Part shown: positions 19,189 to 28,171 of the stretch, one piece after another
How the letters are laid out: each line of letters opens with the position of its first letter
Numbering within the stretch: the first letter of the stretch is position 1
Source of the DNA: Haloterrigena sp. H1
GTDB lineage: Archaea; Halobacteriota; Halobacteria; Halobacteriales; Natrialbaceae
Reading direction: 5' to 3'
Length of the DNA stretch: 64,000 nt
Assembly (NCBI RefSeq): GCF_005938085.1
Contig: NZ_SMZK01000001.1
Location: 310,001 to 374,000, forward strand
Made by a program: the position numbers and the translations under genes
Notes under the pieces: model-generated
The model's database searches: none
What the model was told of the DNA's origin: nothing
What the model saw: only the letters and a program-made list of their open reading frames with translations

Positions 19189-19364
19189 TTGAGCGATCGT
19201 CACAGCCGATTCTGATTTCCGACGGCGGATGGCGTCGTCCACCGAAACCGATCGTTCCATCCCCATTATAACATGCATCTGCCGATCGTGAACTCGGCCA
19301 GCAAGAGACGTGACGACGTCTGAATCTATATGCGCGGCTTACGAAGTTGTTCGTCGGAGAAGTA

Positions 19365-19438
19365 TGGGCCAACTCGGATTTGAACCGAGAGCCTCCACCT
19401 TATCAGAGTGGCGCTCAACCTAATTGAGCTATTGGCCC
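19365..19438 (-). tRNA. tRNA-Ile (GAU anticodon)
   Basis: A 74-nt minus-strand cloverleaf starts GGGCCAA and ends TTGGCCC plus discriminator A. The anticodon loop is CTGATAA (GAT) and the T-loop GGTTCAAATCC. No intron. Confidence 0.95.
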
Positions 19439-19514
19439 GCGTCGCCTTCTTCGCATTCAGTAGTTGCTCGGTGGAACGTTTAAGCGTTTCTTTCTGAAAT
19501 CCCCATGCGAACCG

Positions 19515-20102
19515 CTACCGGGCAAAGGGGTCGTCGTCTCGATCGTCCGTACGCTCGTCGCCGAACTCGATCGTGTAGGAGTCCTCGCTGCCGTCGCCGT
19601 CGACGGTGTAGTCGTCGTCGCCGAGGTCGTAGGTTCCATCGTCGGCCGAGCCGGGTTGTTCTCGAGCCGTCTCTTGGTTGGGGAAGCCGAACGTCCAGAC
19701 GTTGCCGCTGGCGAACCCGCCGGTCTTTTTGTCCGCGTAGGGGACGATCACGTAGCGTTTGAGCACTGCGCGGATCGGGACCCGCGTCACGGGCACGGCG
19801 AGCAGGAAGCCGATGGCGTCAGTCACCAGCCCGGGCGTCAGCAAGAACGCACCGGCGGCGATCAGCAAGCCGCCGTCGAGCAGTTCGTTGGTCGGCGGCT
19901 CGCCACGTACCATCGACCGCTGCATCTTCCGGATCGTTCGTCGCCCTTCGGCCCGCACGAGGAGCATCCCCACCAGTCCAGTCAGGACGACCAGCAGCAC
20001 CATCCCGACCCAGCCGATGTAGCTCGTCTGGCTGACGACGACCGCGAGTAACACGGCGTCGAGAAACGGGATGAGCAACAGCGCGAAGATCCACCGAAGC
20101 AT
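19515..20102 (-). CDS. fxsA: FxsA family membrane protein
   Basis: A 195-residue protein with the FxsA layout. There are N-terminal helices (RWIFALLLIPFLDAVLLAVV, then YIGWVGMVLLVVLTGLVGMLLVRAEGRRT), a short cytoplasmic loop, and a third hydrophobic pair containing LLIAAGAFLLTPGLVTDAIGFLL. A long acidic haloarchaeal tail (about residues 135-195) is added. In E. coli FxsA modulates F-exclusion of T7. Its cellular role in archaea is unknown. It is monocistronic. Confidence 0.88.
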   Translation of the reverse strand: MLRWIFALLLIPFLDAVLLAVVVSQTSYIGWVGMVLLVVLTGLVGMLLVRAEGRRTIRKMQRSMVRGEPPTNELLDGGLLIAAGAFLLTPGLVTDAIGFLLAVPVTRVPIRAVLKRYVIVPYADKKTGGFASGNVWTFGFPNQETAREQPGSADDGTYDLGDDDYTVDGDGSEDSYTIEFGDERTDDRDDDPFAR

Positions 20103-20257
20103 ATCACGCCCTAGCCGCCGAAGGGTGAAAGTCCTTTACTCTCGTCACAGTAGCGGTGCCACTGCGACTCGAGGCCCCGATCTGATGCCCTGGCTCGAGC
20201 ATACGCCGGAGTAAAAGCGAACGAAGGGCTTACCCCGGCGACTCACGTCGCTCCGAT

Positions 20258-21889
20258 ATGGACGATCCAACGCGCGTCGAGTGGCGCGAGTGGGGCCAGG
20301 CGGCCTTCGACGAGGCGACGGACGCCGACATCCCCGTGTTGCTCTCGCTGACTGCGACGTGGTGCGATCACTGCCACGAGATGGACGCCGAAACCTACGC
20401 GGAGCCTCGCATCGCGGCCAACGTCAACGACAGTTTCGTACCCGTGCGAGTCGACGTCGACCGGCATCCGCGCGTCCGCGATCGATACAACATGGGCGGG
20501 TTCCCCTCGACGGTCTTTCTCGCGCCCAACGGCGAGGTCCTGACGGGTGCGGGCTATCTCGGTCCTGATGGAATGCGCCAGGTCTTAGACAGCGTCCGGA
20601 CGATGTGGCAGACCAAAGGCAGCGGTGCGGCACGCGTGCCACGCCCGCTGCGAGAGGACAACCCGCCGGCAGGCGAACTAACCCCGGAGATCGAACAGGC
20701 CATGCTGGGCCAGCTCTCAGAAACGTACGACGAGACCGCCGGTGGCTGGGGTCAGGAGCCGAAGTTCCCACTGCCCGACGCCCTCGAGTTCGCGCTCAAA
20801 CGCGACCGGGAGATGGCGCTACGATCGTACGACGCCGTCAGCGCGAACCTGTTAGACGAGTACGAGGGCGGCTTCTATCGTTTCGCGACCGACCGCGACT
20901 GGTCGGGGCTGCAACACGAGAAACTCCTCGATTCGAACGGCGCGCTCGTCCGCGCCTTTGCTAACGCCTACCTCCTCACGGGCAAAGACGAGTACCGCGA
21001 GCCTGCCGAGCGCACGATCGAGTACCTGACTGCGACGCTGTGGAACGGCGACGCCGATGCGTTCGCGAACAGTCAGGCTCCCGGCGAGGACGCCGCTCAC
21101 AGCCTCGACGCGACCGACCGGGCGAGCGCCGATGAGCCGCCGGTCGACGACGGCGTCTTCGCCGGCCCGAACGCGCTCGCGGTCGAGGGGCTGCTGACCT
21201 ATTATGCGTACACCGACGACGAGCGCGCCCGCCGGTACGCGGAACGCACACTCGAAACCCTTCGCGAGGAGCTACTCGTCGACGGCGTCGTTGCACACAC
21301 CGTAGCGGACAGCGACGATCCTGTTCCCCTCCTGGCGAATCAGGCCCGCGCGCTGGCAGCGCTGACGACGGCCGCAAGCACGATCGACACCGGTGTCCTC
21401 GAAGACGCGACGGCGATCGCCGACGCGACGATCCACCGCCTGCACGATGAGGATTCGTTCCTCGATGGGCCCGCTGCCGGCGTCGGCCTGCTCGAGCGGC
21501 CACTCCGGCCGCTCGATGCGAACGTCGCGTTCGCCGACGGCCTGCTCGAGTTGGCCGTCCTCAGCGGCGAGGACCGCTACTGCGAGCGCGCTCGGGAAAC
21601 ACTCGAAGCCTTCGCCGGGGCCAGCGACCGCTTTGGTGTTCAGGTCGCCCGCTACGCAACCGCGGTCTCCCGGCTGCTCGAGGGGCCGCTCGTGCTCCCC
21701 GTCGCCGCCGACCCCGGCTCGGATCTGCACCGCGCGGCACTCCGACTCGCGGATCACGAGAAGGTGGTCGTTCCCGACGCCGACGGGCTCGAGGCGGGAA
21801 CGGCACGAGCCGAACGCGGCGACCGTGTCTCTGAACCTGCCGAAACTCCAGCGGAGTTGAGCGAACGGGTCCAGACGGTCCTCGACTGA
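20258..21889 (+). CDS. DUF255 thioredoxin-domain protein (YyaL/SPATA20-like)
   Basis: A 543-residue protein. Residues 8-110 are a thioredoxin fold with the redox motif WCDHCHEM (Cys36, Cys39). The rest is an (alpha/alpha)6-barrel-like region resembling N-acylglucosamine 2-epimerases, with repeated LTYYAYTDDERARRYAER and LLANQARALAAL helices. Family members of about 650-700 residues are common, so this is a shorter version. No signal peptide is visible and a cytoplasmic redox role is likely; the reaction is unknown. The TrmB regulator lies about 100 bp downstream in the same direction. Confidence 0.88.
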   Translation: MDDPTRVEWREWGQAAFDEATDADIPVLLSLTATWCDHCHEMDAETYAEPRIAANVNDSFVPVRVDVDRHPRVRDRYNMGGFPSTVFLAPNGEVLTGAGYLGPDGMRQVLDSVRTMWQTKGSGAARVPRPLREDNPPAGELTPEIEQAMLGQLSETYDETAGGWGQEPKFPLPDALEFALKRDREMALRSYDAVSANLLDEYEGGFYRFATDRDWSGLQHEKLLDSNGALVRAFANAYLLTGKDEYREPAERTIEYLTATLWNGDADAFANSQAPGEDAAHSLDATDRASADEPPVDDGVFAGPNALAVEGLLTYYAYTDDERARRYAERTLETLREELLVDGVVAHTVADSDDPVPLLANQARALAALTTAASTIDTGVLEDATAIADATIHRLHDEDSFLDGPAAGVGLLERPLRPLDANVAFADGLLELAVLSGEDRYCERARETLEAFAGASDRFGVQVARYATAVSRLLEGPLVLPVAADPGSDLHRAALRLADHEKVVVPDADGLEAGTARAERGDRVSEPAETPAELSERVQTVLD

Positions 21890-21988
21890 GACCGTCTCCG
21901 ACAGTCAGTTTGGCTCGTCTCGGTCGGTGTTGTCATCCACCTCAAACCATCCTAGCGTTTATGCCGTTTCGATAGATTCGTGTTTGAT

Positions 21989-22792
21989 ATGGCTACTCTT
22001 AGAGACCTCGGGCTTTCCGAGTACGAAGCACGAGCTTACCGGTCGCTACTCACCACCGGACCCACAACTGCCAAGGAGTTGTCGCGGGCCAGCGACGTGC
22101 CGATGGGACGGATCTACGACGTGCTCAATAGTATCGAACAGTACAATCTGGTCCGCAGCCAGACCGCGAGCCGGCCGAAGAAATACGTCGCCGTCGAGCC
22201 CTCGACGGCACTCGATCGGCTCCTCGAAGACAAGAAACGCGAACTCGAGGAACAGGCGGACCAGTACGAGTCGATCGTCGACGATCTCTCCGACGAACTC
22301 GACGCAGCCGAGCCGGTCGACGAACAGTTCTGGACCGCCGCTGTCGGCCCTAAAGAGACACGCGAGCTGCTCTTAGAGCGGCTCGCGGCGGCCGACCGCG
22401 ACATCGTGATGGTGTCGGCACATCCCTCCCCACAGTGGAACATCGAGGCCGTCAGCGAAGCGGTTAACGCACAACTCGAGGACGCACTCGACAGGGGCGT
22501 CTCGATCGAGCTCCTGATGACTCGCGACATGGTCGCCTCCATCTCCGAAGCCGTCGGCCGGCGCTACCGGGAGACTTTACAGCAACGTGAGGCGTTCGAC
22601 GTCCGGACCCACGACGACATCACGGGCTCGTTCAACATCATCGACGGCGTCGAGGTCTGCATTCAGGTGCCAAACCCGCTGTCGTCGGGTGAAGCCTTCG
22701 GTATGATCGACCTCAAAGATCCGGAGTTCGCCGCGAACGTCCACGAGGAGTTCGTTCCGCGGTGGGAACAGGCGGAGCCCCTCGAGTTCTAG
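21989..22792 (+). CDS. TrmB family transcriptional regulator
   Basis: The ATG at 21989 is preferred over a GTG three codons earlier. The 267-residue protein has an N-terminal winged-helix domain ([43 protein letters not shown]) and a coiled region at about 75-100. A C-terminal PLD-like/TrmB sensor domain follows. TrmB proteins in haloarchaea bind near promoters of carbohydrate and central-metabolism genes. The stop codon overlaps that of the convergent mptA. Confidence 0.9.
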   Translation: MATLRDLGLSEYEARAYRSLLTTGPTTAKELSRASDVPMGRIYDVLNSIEQYNLVRSQTASRPKKYVAVEPSTALDRLLEDKKRELEEQADQYESIVDDLSDELDAAEPVDEQFWTAAVGPKETRELLLERLAAADRDIVMVSAHPSPQWNIEAVSEAVNAQLEDALDRGVSIELLMTRDMVASISEAVGRRYRETLQQREAFDVRTHDDITGSFNIIDGVEVCIQVPNPLSSGEAFGMIDLKDPEFAANVHEEFVPRWEQAEPLEF

Positions 22793-23715
22793 TCGCTGAC
22801 CTCCTCGCGGAGCGTCTCCAGATCGACGACGCGCTCGGCGTGGGCGTTGTGCTGGTGGATCGACTCGTCGTTGGACTGGGCCATCGTGATCACCGCGTCG
22901 TCTGGCAGGTGATCGAACTCGTCGACGACGCCTTCCGCCATCGCACGCACGCAGTCCTCGACGAACTTCGCGTCGGCGTGGGCCTCGTAGGTCATGTGAT
23001 CCTCGTCGGGTCGCTTCGCGAGGTTGTAGATCCGCGCGCTCATCGAATCCCGTGCGATATCGATGACGTCGTTGAGATCGACTTCAGGGTCGCCACCCGC
23101 CTCGACGGTCAGCGTGGCGTGGCCACGCTGGGAGTGGCCCGGTTGTGGCACTTCCTCGAGGAATTCGGTGATCGTCTCTGCTTCGACACCGAGATCCTCG
23201 AGCGTCTGTTTCGCGCGGGCGGCGGACATCCCCTGTGAGCAGGGACAGACGGTCATGCCGGTGACCTGCGCGCCGATCTCCTCGCGGGTACCCTCGTCTG
23301 TTGCCGTCGCCGAAGCGACGATGTCGACCGTGTGCTGGGTCTCGCGGTCGCTCGCGGGCGTCTGTTCGCGGCGCATGAACTCGGCTTCCATCGAGACCTC
23401 CGCTCGGGAGGTGTAGTCGTGTTTCTCGAGCAGCCGTTCGGCGGCCTCGCCACAGACCTCCTCGACGCCGTAGGCTTCCTCGCGGGTCGCGTCCTCTAAA
23501 ATCTCGTCAATGACCTCCATGTTGCGGCTCATGTCCGCGCCCTTGCGCCAGGCGGGGAGGTCGACGAAGACCTCGAACTCGGCGGTGAGGACGATCGGGC
23601 GCTTGTCCTCGCGGGCGATCTTGACGAGCTTGTCGACACCGGTGACGCCGACCTGGCTCAGACCGACGGTCACGTCTGGCGATGTCGCCTGCACGTCCGG
23701 CAACTGATGACTCAT
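22789..23715 (-). CDS. mptA: GTP cyclohydrolase MptA (GTP cyclohydrolase IV)
   Basis: The start is set at MSHQLPDV (23715), three codons after an in-frame alternative. The 308-residue protein converts GTP to 7,8-dihydroneopterin 2',3'-cyclic phosphate, the first step of archaeal pterin (tetrahydrofolate or methanopterin) synthesis. Family signatures include the metal-site segment [21 protein letters not shown], the [15 protein letters not shown] histidines and [12 protein letters not shown]. It is an Fe(II) enzyme of the MptA/FolE2 family. The gene is convergent with the TrmB regulator, sharing CTAG in their stops. Confidence 0.93.
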   Translation of the reverse strand: MSHQLPDVQATSPDVTVGLSQVGVTGVDKLVKIAREDKRPIVLTAEFEVFVDLPAWRKGADMSRNMEVIDEILEDATREEAYGVEEVCGEAAERLLEKHDYTSRAEVSMEAEFMRREQTPASDRETQHTVDIVASATATDEGTREEIGAQVTGMTVCPCSQGMSAARAKQTLEDLGVEAETITEFLEEVPQPGHSQRGHATLTVEAGGDPEVDLNDVIDIARDSMSARIYNLAKRPDEDHMTYEAHADAKFVEDCVRAMAEGVVDEFDHLPDDAVITMAQSNDESIHQHNAHAERVVDLETLREEVSD

Positions 23716-23805
23716 TGACCGCATTCAGGGAAGCGGCCGATTCAAGCTTTCGGAACCGGGAGTGTTGCGGTAATCTCGTTTCGGTAGCGGCTCGAGCCGT
23801 CGATT

Positions 23806-23845
23806 CTTTAAGTGCCTCTGGTCACAAGGTAGAGCTATGACGGGA
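23806..23845 (+). repeat. 40-bp promoter-like repeat, copy 1 (diverged)
   Basis: It begins CTTTAAGTGCCTCTGGTCAC and continues ACAAGGTAGAGCTATGAC. It matches copies 2 and 3 well over the first 25 bases and less afterwards. Here the TATA-like TTTAAG is followed at about 28 bp by ATG, the geometry of a leaderless promoter. Confidence 0.7.
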
Positions 23846-23940
23846 GGTCGTCGCTTTTCGGACTTTCAAAACACCGAGCGACGGCTGTGGCCTGTGTCGT
23901 GTCTCGAGTTGGTTGTGCACGATCCGGGCACGGGTTTCTT

Positions 23941-23980
23941 CTTTAAGTGGTTCTGGTCACAAGGTGAAGCTACGAAGGGC
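23941..23980 (+). repeat. 40-bp promoter-like repeat, copy 2
   Basis: It starts CTTTAAGTGGTTCTGGTCAC and ends AAGCTACGAAGGGC. It is identical to copy 3 except for two bases at positions 10-11. It lies about 48 bp before the RlaP-type gene, too far to place a leaderless start directly. Confidence 0.8.
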
Positions 23981-24027
23981 ATTCGACACCCGGTCTTCTC
24001 TCGGTTTCTCCGCTGCGAGCCACAGCT

Positions 24028-24948
24028 ATGACCGCTGTCTCCGAACACGTCCACGAGACCGTCGCCGACCACTTGACTGCGATCGAACGCGAACACGACG
24101 TTGCGGTCCCGCTGGCGGTCGCCCGCGGGAGCCACGCCTGGGGTGGGGCGAGTTCCGACAGCGATTACGATGTCGGTTTCGTCTTCGTGTCGACCGATCT
24201 GCGTCGGTACGCGCACCTCGAGCGACCGCCTGAGACCATCGTCGAAGTTCGTGGCACGTTCGAGTACCAGGGCTGGGACGTGCGGACGTTCGCGCGACTG
24301 CTCGCCGACTCGAACGAGGGTGCGATCGACCTGGTTCGCAGTCCGATCCGCTATCGTCGCACGTACGAGCCCGACGAACTCGCCGCCTACGTCGAACGGA
24401 CGTACAATCCGATCGATCTCTATCATACGTGGCGCGGCATTGCGACGAGCAACTACCGGAAGTACATCTCGCATCATCTGGTCCGCAGTGACGACGAACT
24501 CTTTCCAATTCTCGAGGGAGACGGCCAGACGTTCGTCGTCGAGACCGACGACGGCACGATGACGGTGTCGGCTGATGACGAGCGATTTCAGGAGACACAG
24601 ACGAAACCCACAGTCAAGCGAAACCTGACCATCTACCGCGCGGCGATGGCCGCCTACTACCTCAAAGCGACCGGCGAGCGCGACACGTACGACCCGCCGG
24701 CGCTCGCGTTCGAGACGTTCCTCCGTGAGCAGGCTCCCGCTGTGTTCGACGCCGACCGGATCGCGTGTGCTCGTGAATTGCTCGAGCGAAAACGAGCGGG
24801 CGAGGGAGACGCCACGATCGGCGACGCCGTCGGCCGTGAGTTCGCACACCCGCCAAAACGAATCGATCCCGACGTGCACGCGCGGGACGGTCCCGATCCC
24901 GCGCGGCTGGACGGGTTCGTCGACGACCTGATCGCCGCGGTCCAGTAG
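24028..24948 (+). CDS. RlaP-type nucleotidyltransferase
   Basis: A 306-residue protein of the DNA-polymerase-beta-like nucleotidyltransferase superfamily, closest to RlaP/YcgL (predicted RNA-repair-associated transferases). The catalytic motif is ARGSHAWGGASSDSDYDVGFVF, the GS...SDxD pattern for two metal-binding Asp residues. A conserved region around residues 75-120 (WDVRTFARLLADSN) follows, and NLTIYRAAMAAYYL lies in the helical C-terminal part. The nucleotide acceptor is unknown. The gene is bracketed by direct 40-bp repeats on the same strand, hinting that it moved or duplicated with its flanks. Confidence 0.83.
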   Translation: MTAVSEHVHETVADHLTAIEREHDVAVPLAVARGSHAWGGASSDSDYDVGFVFVSTDLRRYAHLERPPETIVEVRGTFEYQGWDVRTFARLLADSNEGAIDLVRSPIRYRRTYEPDELAAYVERTYNPIDLYHTWRGIATSNYRKYISHHLVRSDDELFPILEGDGQTFVVETDDGTMTVSADDERFQETQTKPTVKRNLTIYRAAMAAYYLKATGERDTYDPPALAFETFLREQAPAVFDADRIACARELLERKRAGEGDATIGDAVGREFAHPPKRIDPDVHARDGPDPARLDGFVDDLIAAVQ

Positions 24949-24957
24949 CCAGCTGCC

Positions 24958-24997
24958 CTTTAAGTGTCTCTGGTCACAAGGTGAAGCTACGAAGGGC
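24958..24997 (+). repeat. 40-bp promoter-like repeat, copy 3
   Basis: It starts CTTTAAGTGTCTCTGGTCAC and ends AAGCTACGAAGGGC, ten bases after the RlaP-type stop codon. Sequence after copy 3 (AACACGGAGCGACTGCG) resembles that after copy 1 (AACACCGAGCGACGGCT), so the duplicated unit may be about 90 bp. Confidence 0.8.
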
Positions 24998-25146
24998 TTT
25001 TCGCGGGCCATACCCCGAACACGGAGCGACTGCGCTGGTTATCGCTCGAGCCCCGTCACAGACCTGTTAGCGGCGCTGTCAGTCCAACTGAAACGTCTCC
25101 CGTTCGGAGCGAGCCTTTTTCACGCTCCCCCTCCGACCGACAGGTG

Positions 25147-25914
25147 ATGCACGACGACGGTGCCGACCCTGGTCGTCCTCCTGCGGCGGATACGGCCACT
25201 ACGGACGGCGTCGAGTACGATCCCGACCACGAGCGACGGCTCGAGACCCGGCCCGGGTCCGGGGCGCTCTCGCGGGCGGAGGTCCAGCGCGATTCGACGG
25301 TTCGCCAGTGGGGTGTCGTCACGCCGAGTGCGACCGTCATCGGCCGCGCCGACTCCCCCGATGCGGACCTCTCCGAAAGCGTTCGCCGCCTCCACGACGA
25401 ACAGCACGCGGCGACGCCGGGCTACAGCGAGCGCGCCCACCACCTCGACCGACTGCGAACCACACAGGCGCTGTGTAACGCTCTCGAGGTGACGCCGTGG
25501 CAACGCGACTTGGCGCTTGGCGTCATGGACGAGATCGACCTCACCGAGTTCGGCAGCCAGCGGGCGATCGAGAAGGTCGCGCTCGTGGTGATCCGCCACG
25601 TCGTCGACGTCGACCGCCAGCAGTACTTCGGCCTTGACGACATCGACGCGCAGGCGCTGTCGGCCGACCGCATGGAAGAGTTGTTCGCCCAGTACCGGGC
25701 CCACGACATCACCGACGAGGATGCCTTCAAGCGCCTCGCGGCCGAGTACGGACTGGATACGACGAGTCTGAATCGCTTGCGCCGTGTCCTGAAATCCCAA
25801 CTCGAGGACGAACTCCCGGCCTACGGCCGCAACCCGTACCGCGATCCGAACCTGCCGGACGTGACGGCGGGGACCGACACCGCGGACGCGGCGGCCTCAG
25901 GCTCGGAGCGCTGA
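25147..25914 (+). CDS. Haloarchaeal RNA polymerase 'epsilon' subunit family protein
   Basis: The ATG at 25147 is chosen (GTG one codon earlier). The 255-residue protein matches, from memory of the family, the protein annotated in Halobacterium as DNA-directed RNA polymerase subunit epsilon. The core is GSGALSRAEVQRDSTVRQWGVVTPSATVIGRA followed by a helical part (TPWQRDLALGVMDEIDLTEFGSQRAIEKVALVVIRHVVD). The helices have a cyclin/TFB-like character. It has no bacterial or eukaryotic RNAP homologue, and its role in transcription is not settled. Confidence 0.72.
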   Translation: MHDDGADPGRPPAADTATTDGVEYDPDHERRLETRPGSGALSRAEVQRDSTVRQWGVVTPSATVIGRADSPDADLSESVRRLHDEQHAATPGYSERAHHLDRLRTTQALCNALEVTPWQRDLALGVMDEIDLTEFGSQRAIEKVALVVIRHVVDVDRQQYFGLDDIDAQALSADRMEELFAQYRAHDITDEDAFKRLAAEYGLDTTSLNRLRRVLKSQLEDELPAYGRNPYRDPNLPDVTAGTDTADAAASGSER

Positions 25915-26041
25915 TACCGTTTCGGCAGGTTCGGCCCGCGCCGCGTGTTCTGGATCGCCGTCCGTGCCTCGTCTCGAGCCCTATCGCGCTGCCGGTGACG
26001 GGCGACCGGCGACTTTTCCGTTCTGGTTCCCTATCGACTCC

Positions 26042-26692
26042 ATGGCTGACGCTGGTACCGGGTCGATACCGGAGACCGCAGATCGGATCGAGATCTACGC
26101 TGACTACGTCTGCCCGTTCTGTTATCTGGGGACGCGCGCGCTCACACAGTACCGCGAAGAGCGCGACGAACCGCTCGCAGTCGAGTGGCATCCTTTCGAT
26201 CTGCGACGTGGAAAACGCAACCCTGACGGCTCGATTGACCACGACGTCGACGACGGGAAAGACGACCAGTACTACGAGCAGGCGAGACGGAACGTCCGCC
26301 GACTGCAGGACGAATACGGCGTCGAGATGGCCCAGGAGGTCGCGACCGATGTCGACTCGTTCGACGCGCAGGTGGCTTCGTGGTACGTCAATGAAGCGTA
26401 CCCCGACCAGTGGGCGGCGTTCGACGAGGCGATCTACACCGCCCTGTGGCAGGACGGCCGCGACATCGGCGACGTCGACGTGCTCGCCGAACTCGCCGAT
26501 AGCGTCGGCCTGCCGGCCGGCGAGATCCGCGATGCGGTCACGGACGACGACTGCCGGGCCACACTCGAGGAGCGGTTCGCCGCGGCTTCCCAACGGGGAA
26601 TCACCGGTGTACCGACGTTCGTCTCGGACGGCCACGTTGCCCGCGGCGCGGTGCCGCCGGAACACATCGCGCGGCTCGTCGAGGGCGAGTAG
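26042..26692 (+). CDS. DsbA/FrnE family thiol oxidoreductase
   Basis: The ATG at 26042 gives a 216-residue cytoplasmic protein without signal peptide, and the upstream extension looks non-coding. The DsbA thioredoxin-like fold is shown by the active site YVCPFCYLG (CxxC near residue 23). A helical insertion follows (about residues 60-150), and GITGVPTF supplies the cis-Pro loop. FrnE-like members act as dithiol-disulfide oxidoreductases or isomerases; substrates are unknown here. Cold-shock gene follows 91 bp downstream. Confidence 0.88.
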   Translation: MADAGTGSIPETADRIEIYADYVCPFCYLGTRALTQYREERDEPLAVEWHPFDLRRGKRNPDGSIDHDVDDGKDDQYYEQARRNVRRLQDEYGVEMAQEVATDVDSFDAQVASWYVNEAYPDQWAAFDEAIYTALWQDGRDIGDVDVLAELADSVGLPAGEIRDAVTDDDCRATLEERFAAASQRGITGVPTFVSDGHVARGAVPPEHIARLVEGE

Positions 26693-26783
26693 TAACGGTC
26701 GCCGCGACTGGCAACTTTTTCACGATCGTGGTACTGTCACCCTCGCAAGTGTTATCCGTGTTCTGGGCGTACGTTTGTTTGTA

Positions 26784-26978
26784 ATGGCAAACGGTAACGT
26801 TGATTTCTTCAACGACACTGGCGGCTACGGTTTCATTTCGACGGACGACGCGGACGACGACGTATTCTTCCACATGGAGGACGTTGGCGGACCGGACCTC
26901 GAAGAAGGCACCGAGATCGAATTCGACATCGAACAGGCCCCCAAAGGCCCACGCGCGACGAACGTCGTCCGTAACTAA
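26784..26978 (+). CDS. Cold-shock domain protein
   Basis: A 64-residue protein comprising a single cold-shock OB fold. The RNP1-like motif is GGYGFIST and RNP2 is DVFFHM. It binds single-stranded RNA/DNA and is probably an RNA chaperone. The surface is very acidic. The ATG at 26784 lies about 29 bp after GTTATCCG, a plausible weak TATA box, and there is no Shine-Dalgarno sequence. The gene is short but unmistakable. Confidence 0.93.
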   Translation: MANGNVDFFNDTGGYGFISTDDADDDVFFHMEDVGGPDLEEGTEIEFDIEQAPKGPRATNVVRN

Positions 26979-27092
26979 GACTGACTGCGTCCGGCAGTAC
27001 GACTGACGGCCGATTTTCAGTACTATTCTTCAATCGACTACTGAGACTACTGGACAGCAGTCACGTCGTTCTGTCCGGCAGTATGAGTGCAC

Positions 27093-27929
27093 TCACTCGA
27101 GCTTGTCGAGCCCATCGAAGAAGTTCGCCTGTGGCCCGACGAGCGTGACGGAGTCGTCCGCGAGCGAGATCGAGACCGTCGCCGGCGGTTCGAGACGCTG
27201 TCGGTTGCGCCCGTCGCTGATCGCATAGGCAGTGTCGGCCCCGGTGACGGTGAGCGTGAGTTCGGTATCCGGATCGAGGACCAGCGGCGGCATCGACTCG
27301 GTCGCGGCCATCTGTGTGACGACGAGCGCGTCGGCCGATGGGTGAACCAGCGGGCCGCCCTCGCTTAAGTTGTAGGCCGTCGAGCCCGACGGCGTGGCCA
27401 CGAGGACGCCGTCGACGTGGCTCTCGGCGTACTGGTGGCCGTCGACGCGAACGTCGATCGTCGCGCCACCGCCGTGACCTCGCCGGGGGCCGTGGACGAC
27501 CACCTCGTTGAGCGCGGGCTCGAGCGTCCAGTCGTTGTCGACGCCCGTCGCCTGTAGCCGTGCCAGTTCGCGTCTCTCGACGGTATCTGGGTCCTCAAGG
27601 CCGTCAACGAGGTCGGTGACGACAGCGAATGCGTCGTCGGGGGCGACGGCGTTGAGAAAGCCGACCTCGCCCAGGTTGACGCCGAGAATCGGCGTCGGGC
27701 TGACTTCGCGGGCGACGAACAGCAGCGTTCCGTCGCCGCCGATACTCACGACGAGATCGCGGTCTGTCATCGCGGCGACCGGGACGGCGGTCGCGTCGAC
27801 CGCCTCGCCGGTTAGCTCGTCGACGACGACGCGTGCGCCCTCGCACTCTATGGTCTCGACAAGCGTCGCGGCAAGTGTCTGTGCGCGTTCGTTGTTCCGC
27901 TGGGCAACGATTCCGACGGCGACGTCCAT
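27093..27929 (-). CDS. nadK: NAD kinase
   Basis: This 278-residue protein phosphorylates NAD(H) at the 2'-hydroxyl with ATP or polyphosphate. The diagnostic GGDGT motif is in VVSIGGDGTLLF (near residue 85), and the second conserved block is DGVLVATPSGSTAYNLSEGGPLVHP. The length agrees with archaeal NadK. The divergent KaiC-family ATPase gene starts 242 bp away. Other NAD-pathway genes occur elsewhere in the window but not in an operon with it. Confidence 0.95.
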   Translation of the reverse strand: MDVAVGIVAQRNNERAQTLAATLVETIECEGARVVVDELTGEAVDATAVPVAAMTDRDLVVSIGGDGTLLFVAREVSPTPILGVNLGEVGFLNAVAPDDAFAVVTDLVDGLEDPDTVERRELARLQATGVDNDWTLEPALNEVVVHGPRRGHGGGATIDVRVDGHQYAESHVDGVLVATPSGSTAYNLSEGGPLVHPSADALVVTQMAATESMPPLVLDPDTELTLTVTGADTAYAISDGRNRQRLEPPATVSISLADDSVTLVGPQANFFDGLDKLE

Positions 27930-28159
27930 CGTCGGCGGCTTCCCGCCCCGTCGTCAAAAAGCCACGCTTGTCTCGCCGCGGCAACAAGGTTAATCGGGCT
28001 GGAACGTCTCCGAGCACGTGAACAGCCGCGACGAATCCGTCGCCGTGTTTCGTATGGTGTCTGACACCTCGTCTCTTCCCATCGTCTCGCCCCCGGTACG
28101 AGCGGTCGATCAGTCGACCGTTTCGTTCATCTCCGACGGTCCGGTCCGCCGACGGACCA

Positions 28160-28167
28160 CAGGTGAT
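28160..28167 (+). promoter_or_regulatory. Shine-Dalgarno AGGTGATC deciding the KaiC-family start
   Basis: AGGTGATC is complementary to the archaeal 16S rRNA 3' end and lies just before the GTG at 28172. The alternative GTG at 28163 falls inside it, so 28172 is the better start. Confidence 0.5.
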
Positions 28168-28171
28168 CGCC

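Larger units (their letters stand above)
23716..24027. other. Repeat-bearing intergenic region
   Basis: This 312-bp region holds copies 1 and 2 of the 40-bp promoter-like repeat and otherwise no convincing gene. A 64-codon frame starts at the ATG just after copy 1 (23837) and overlaps the start of the next gene by four bases. It reads through copy 2 and looks non-biological. Confidence 0.5.

Noticed and set aside
23837..24031. 64-codon frame after repeat copy 1 overlapping the RlaP-type start
   Set aside because: It begins at a good leaderless position but translates through repeat copy 2 and has no protein-like pattern; left as possible but not annotated.
23866..25011. 381-codon minus-strand frame that reads through two of the repeats
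   Set aside because: Antisense to the nucleotidyltransferase; repeated peptides are only the translated repeats.
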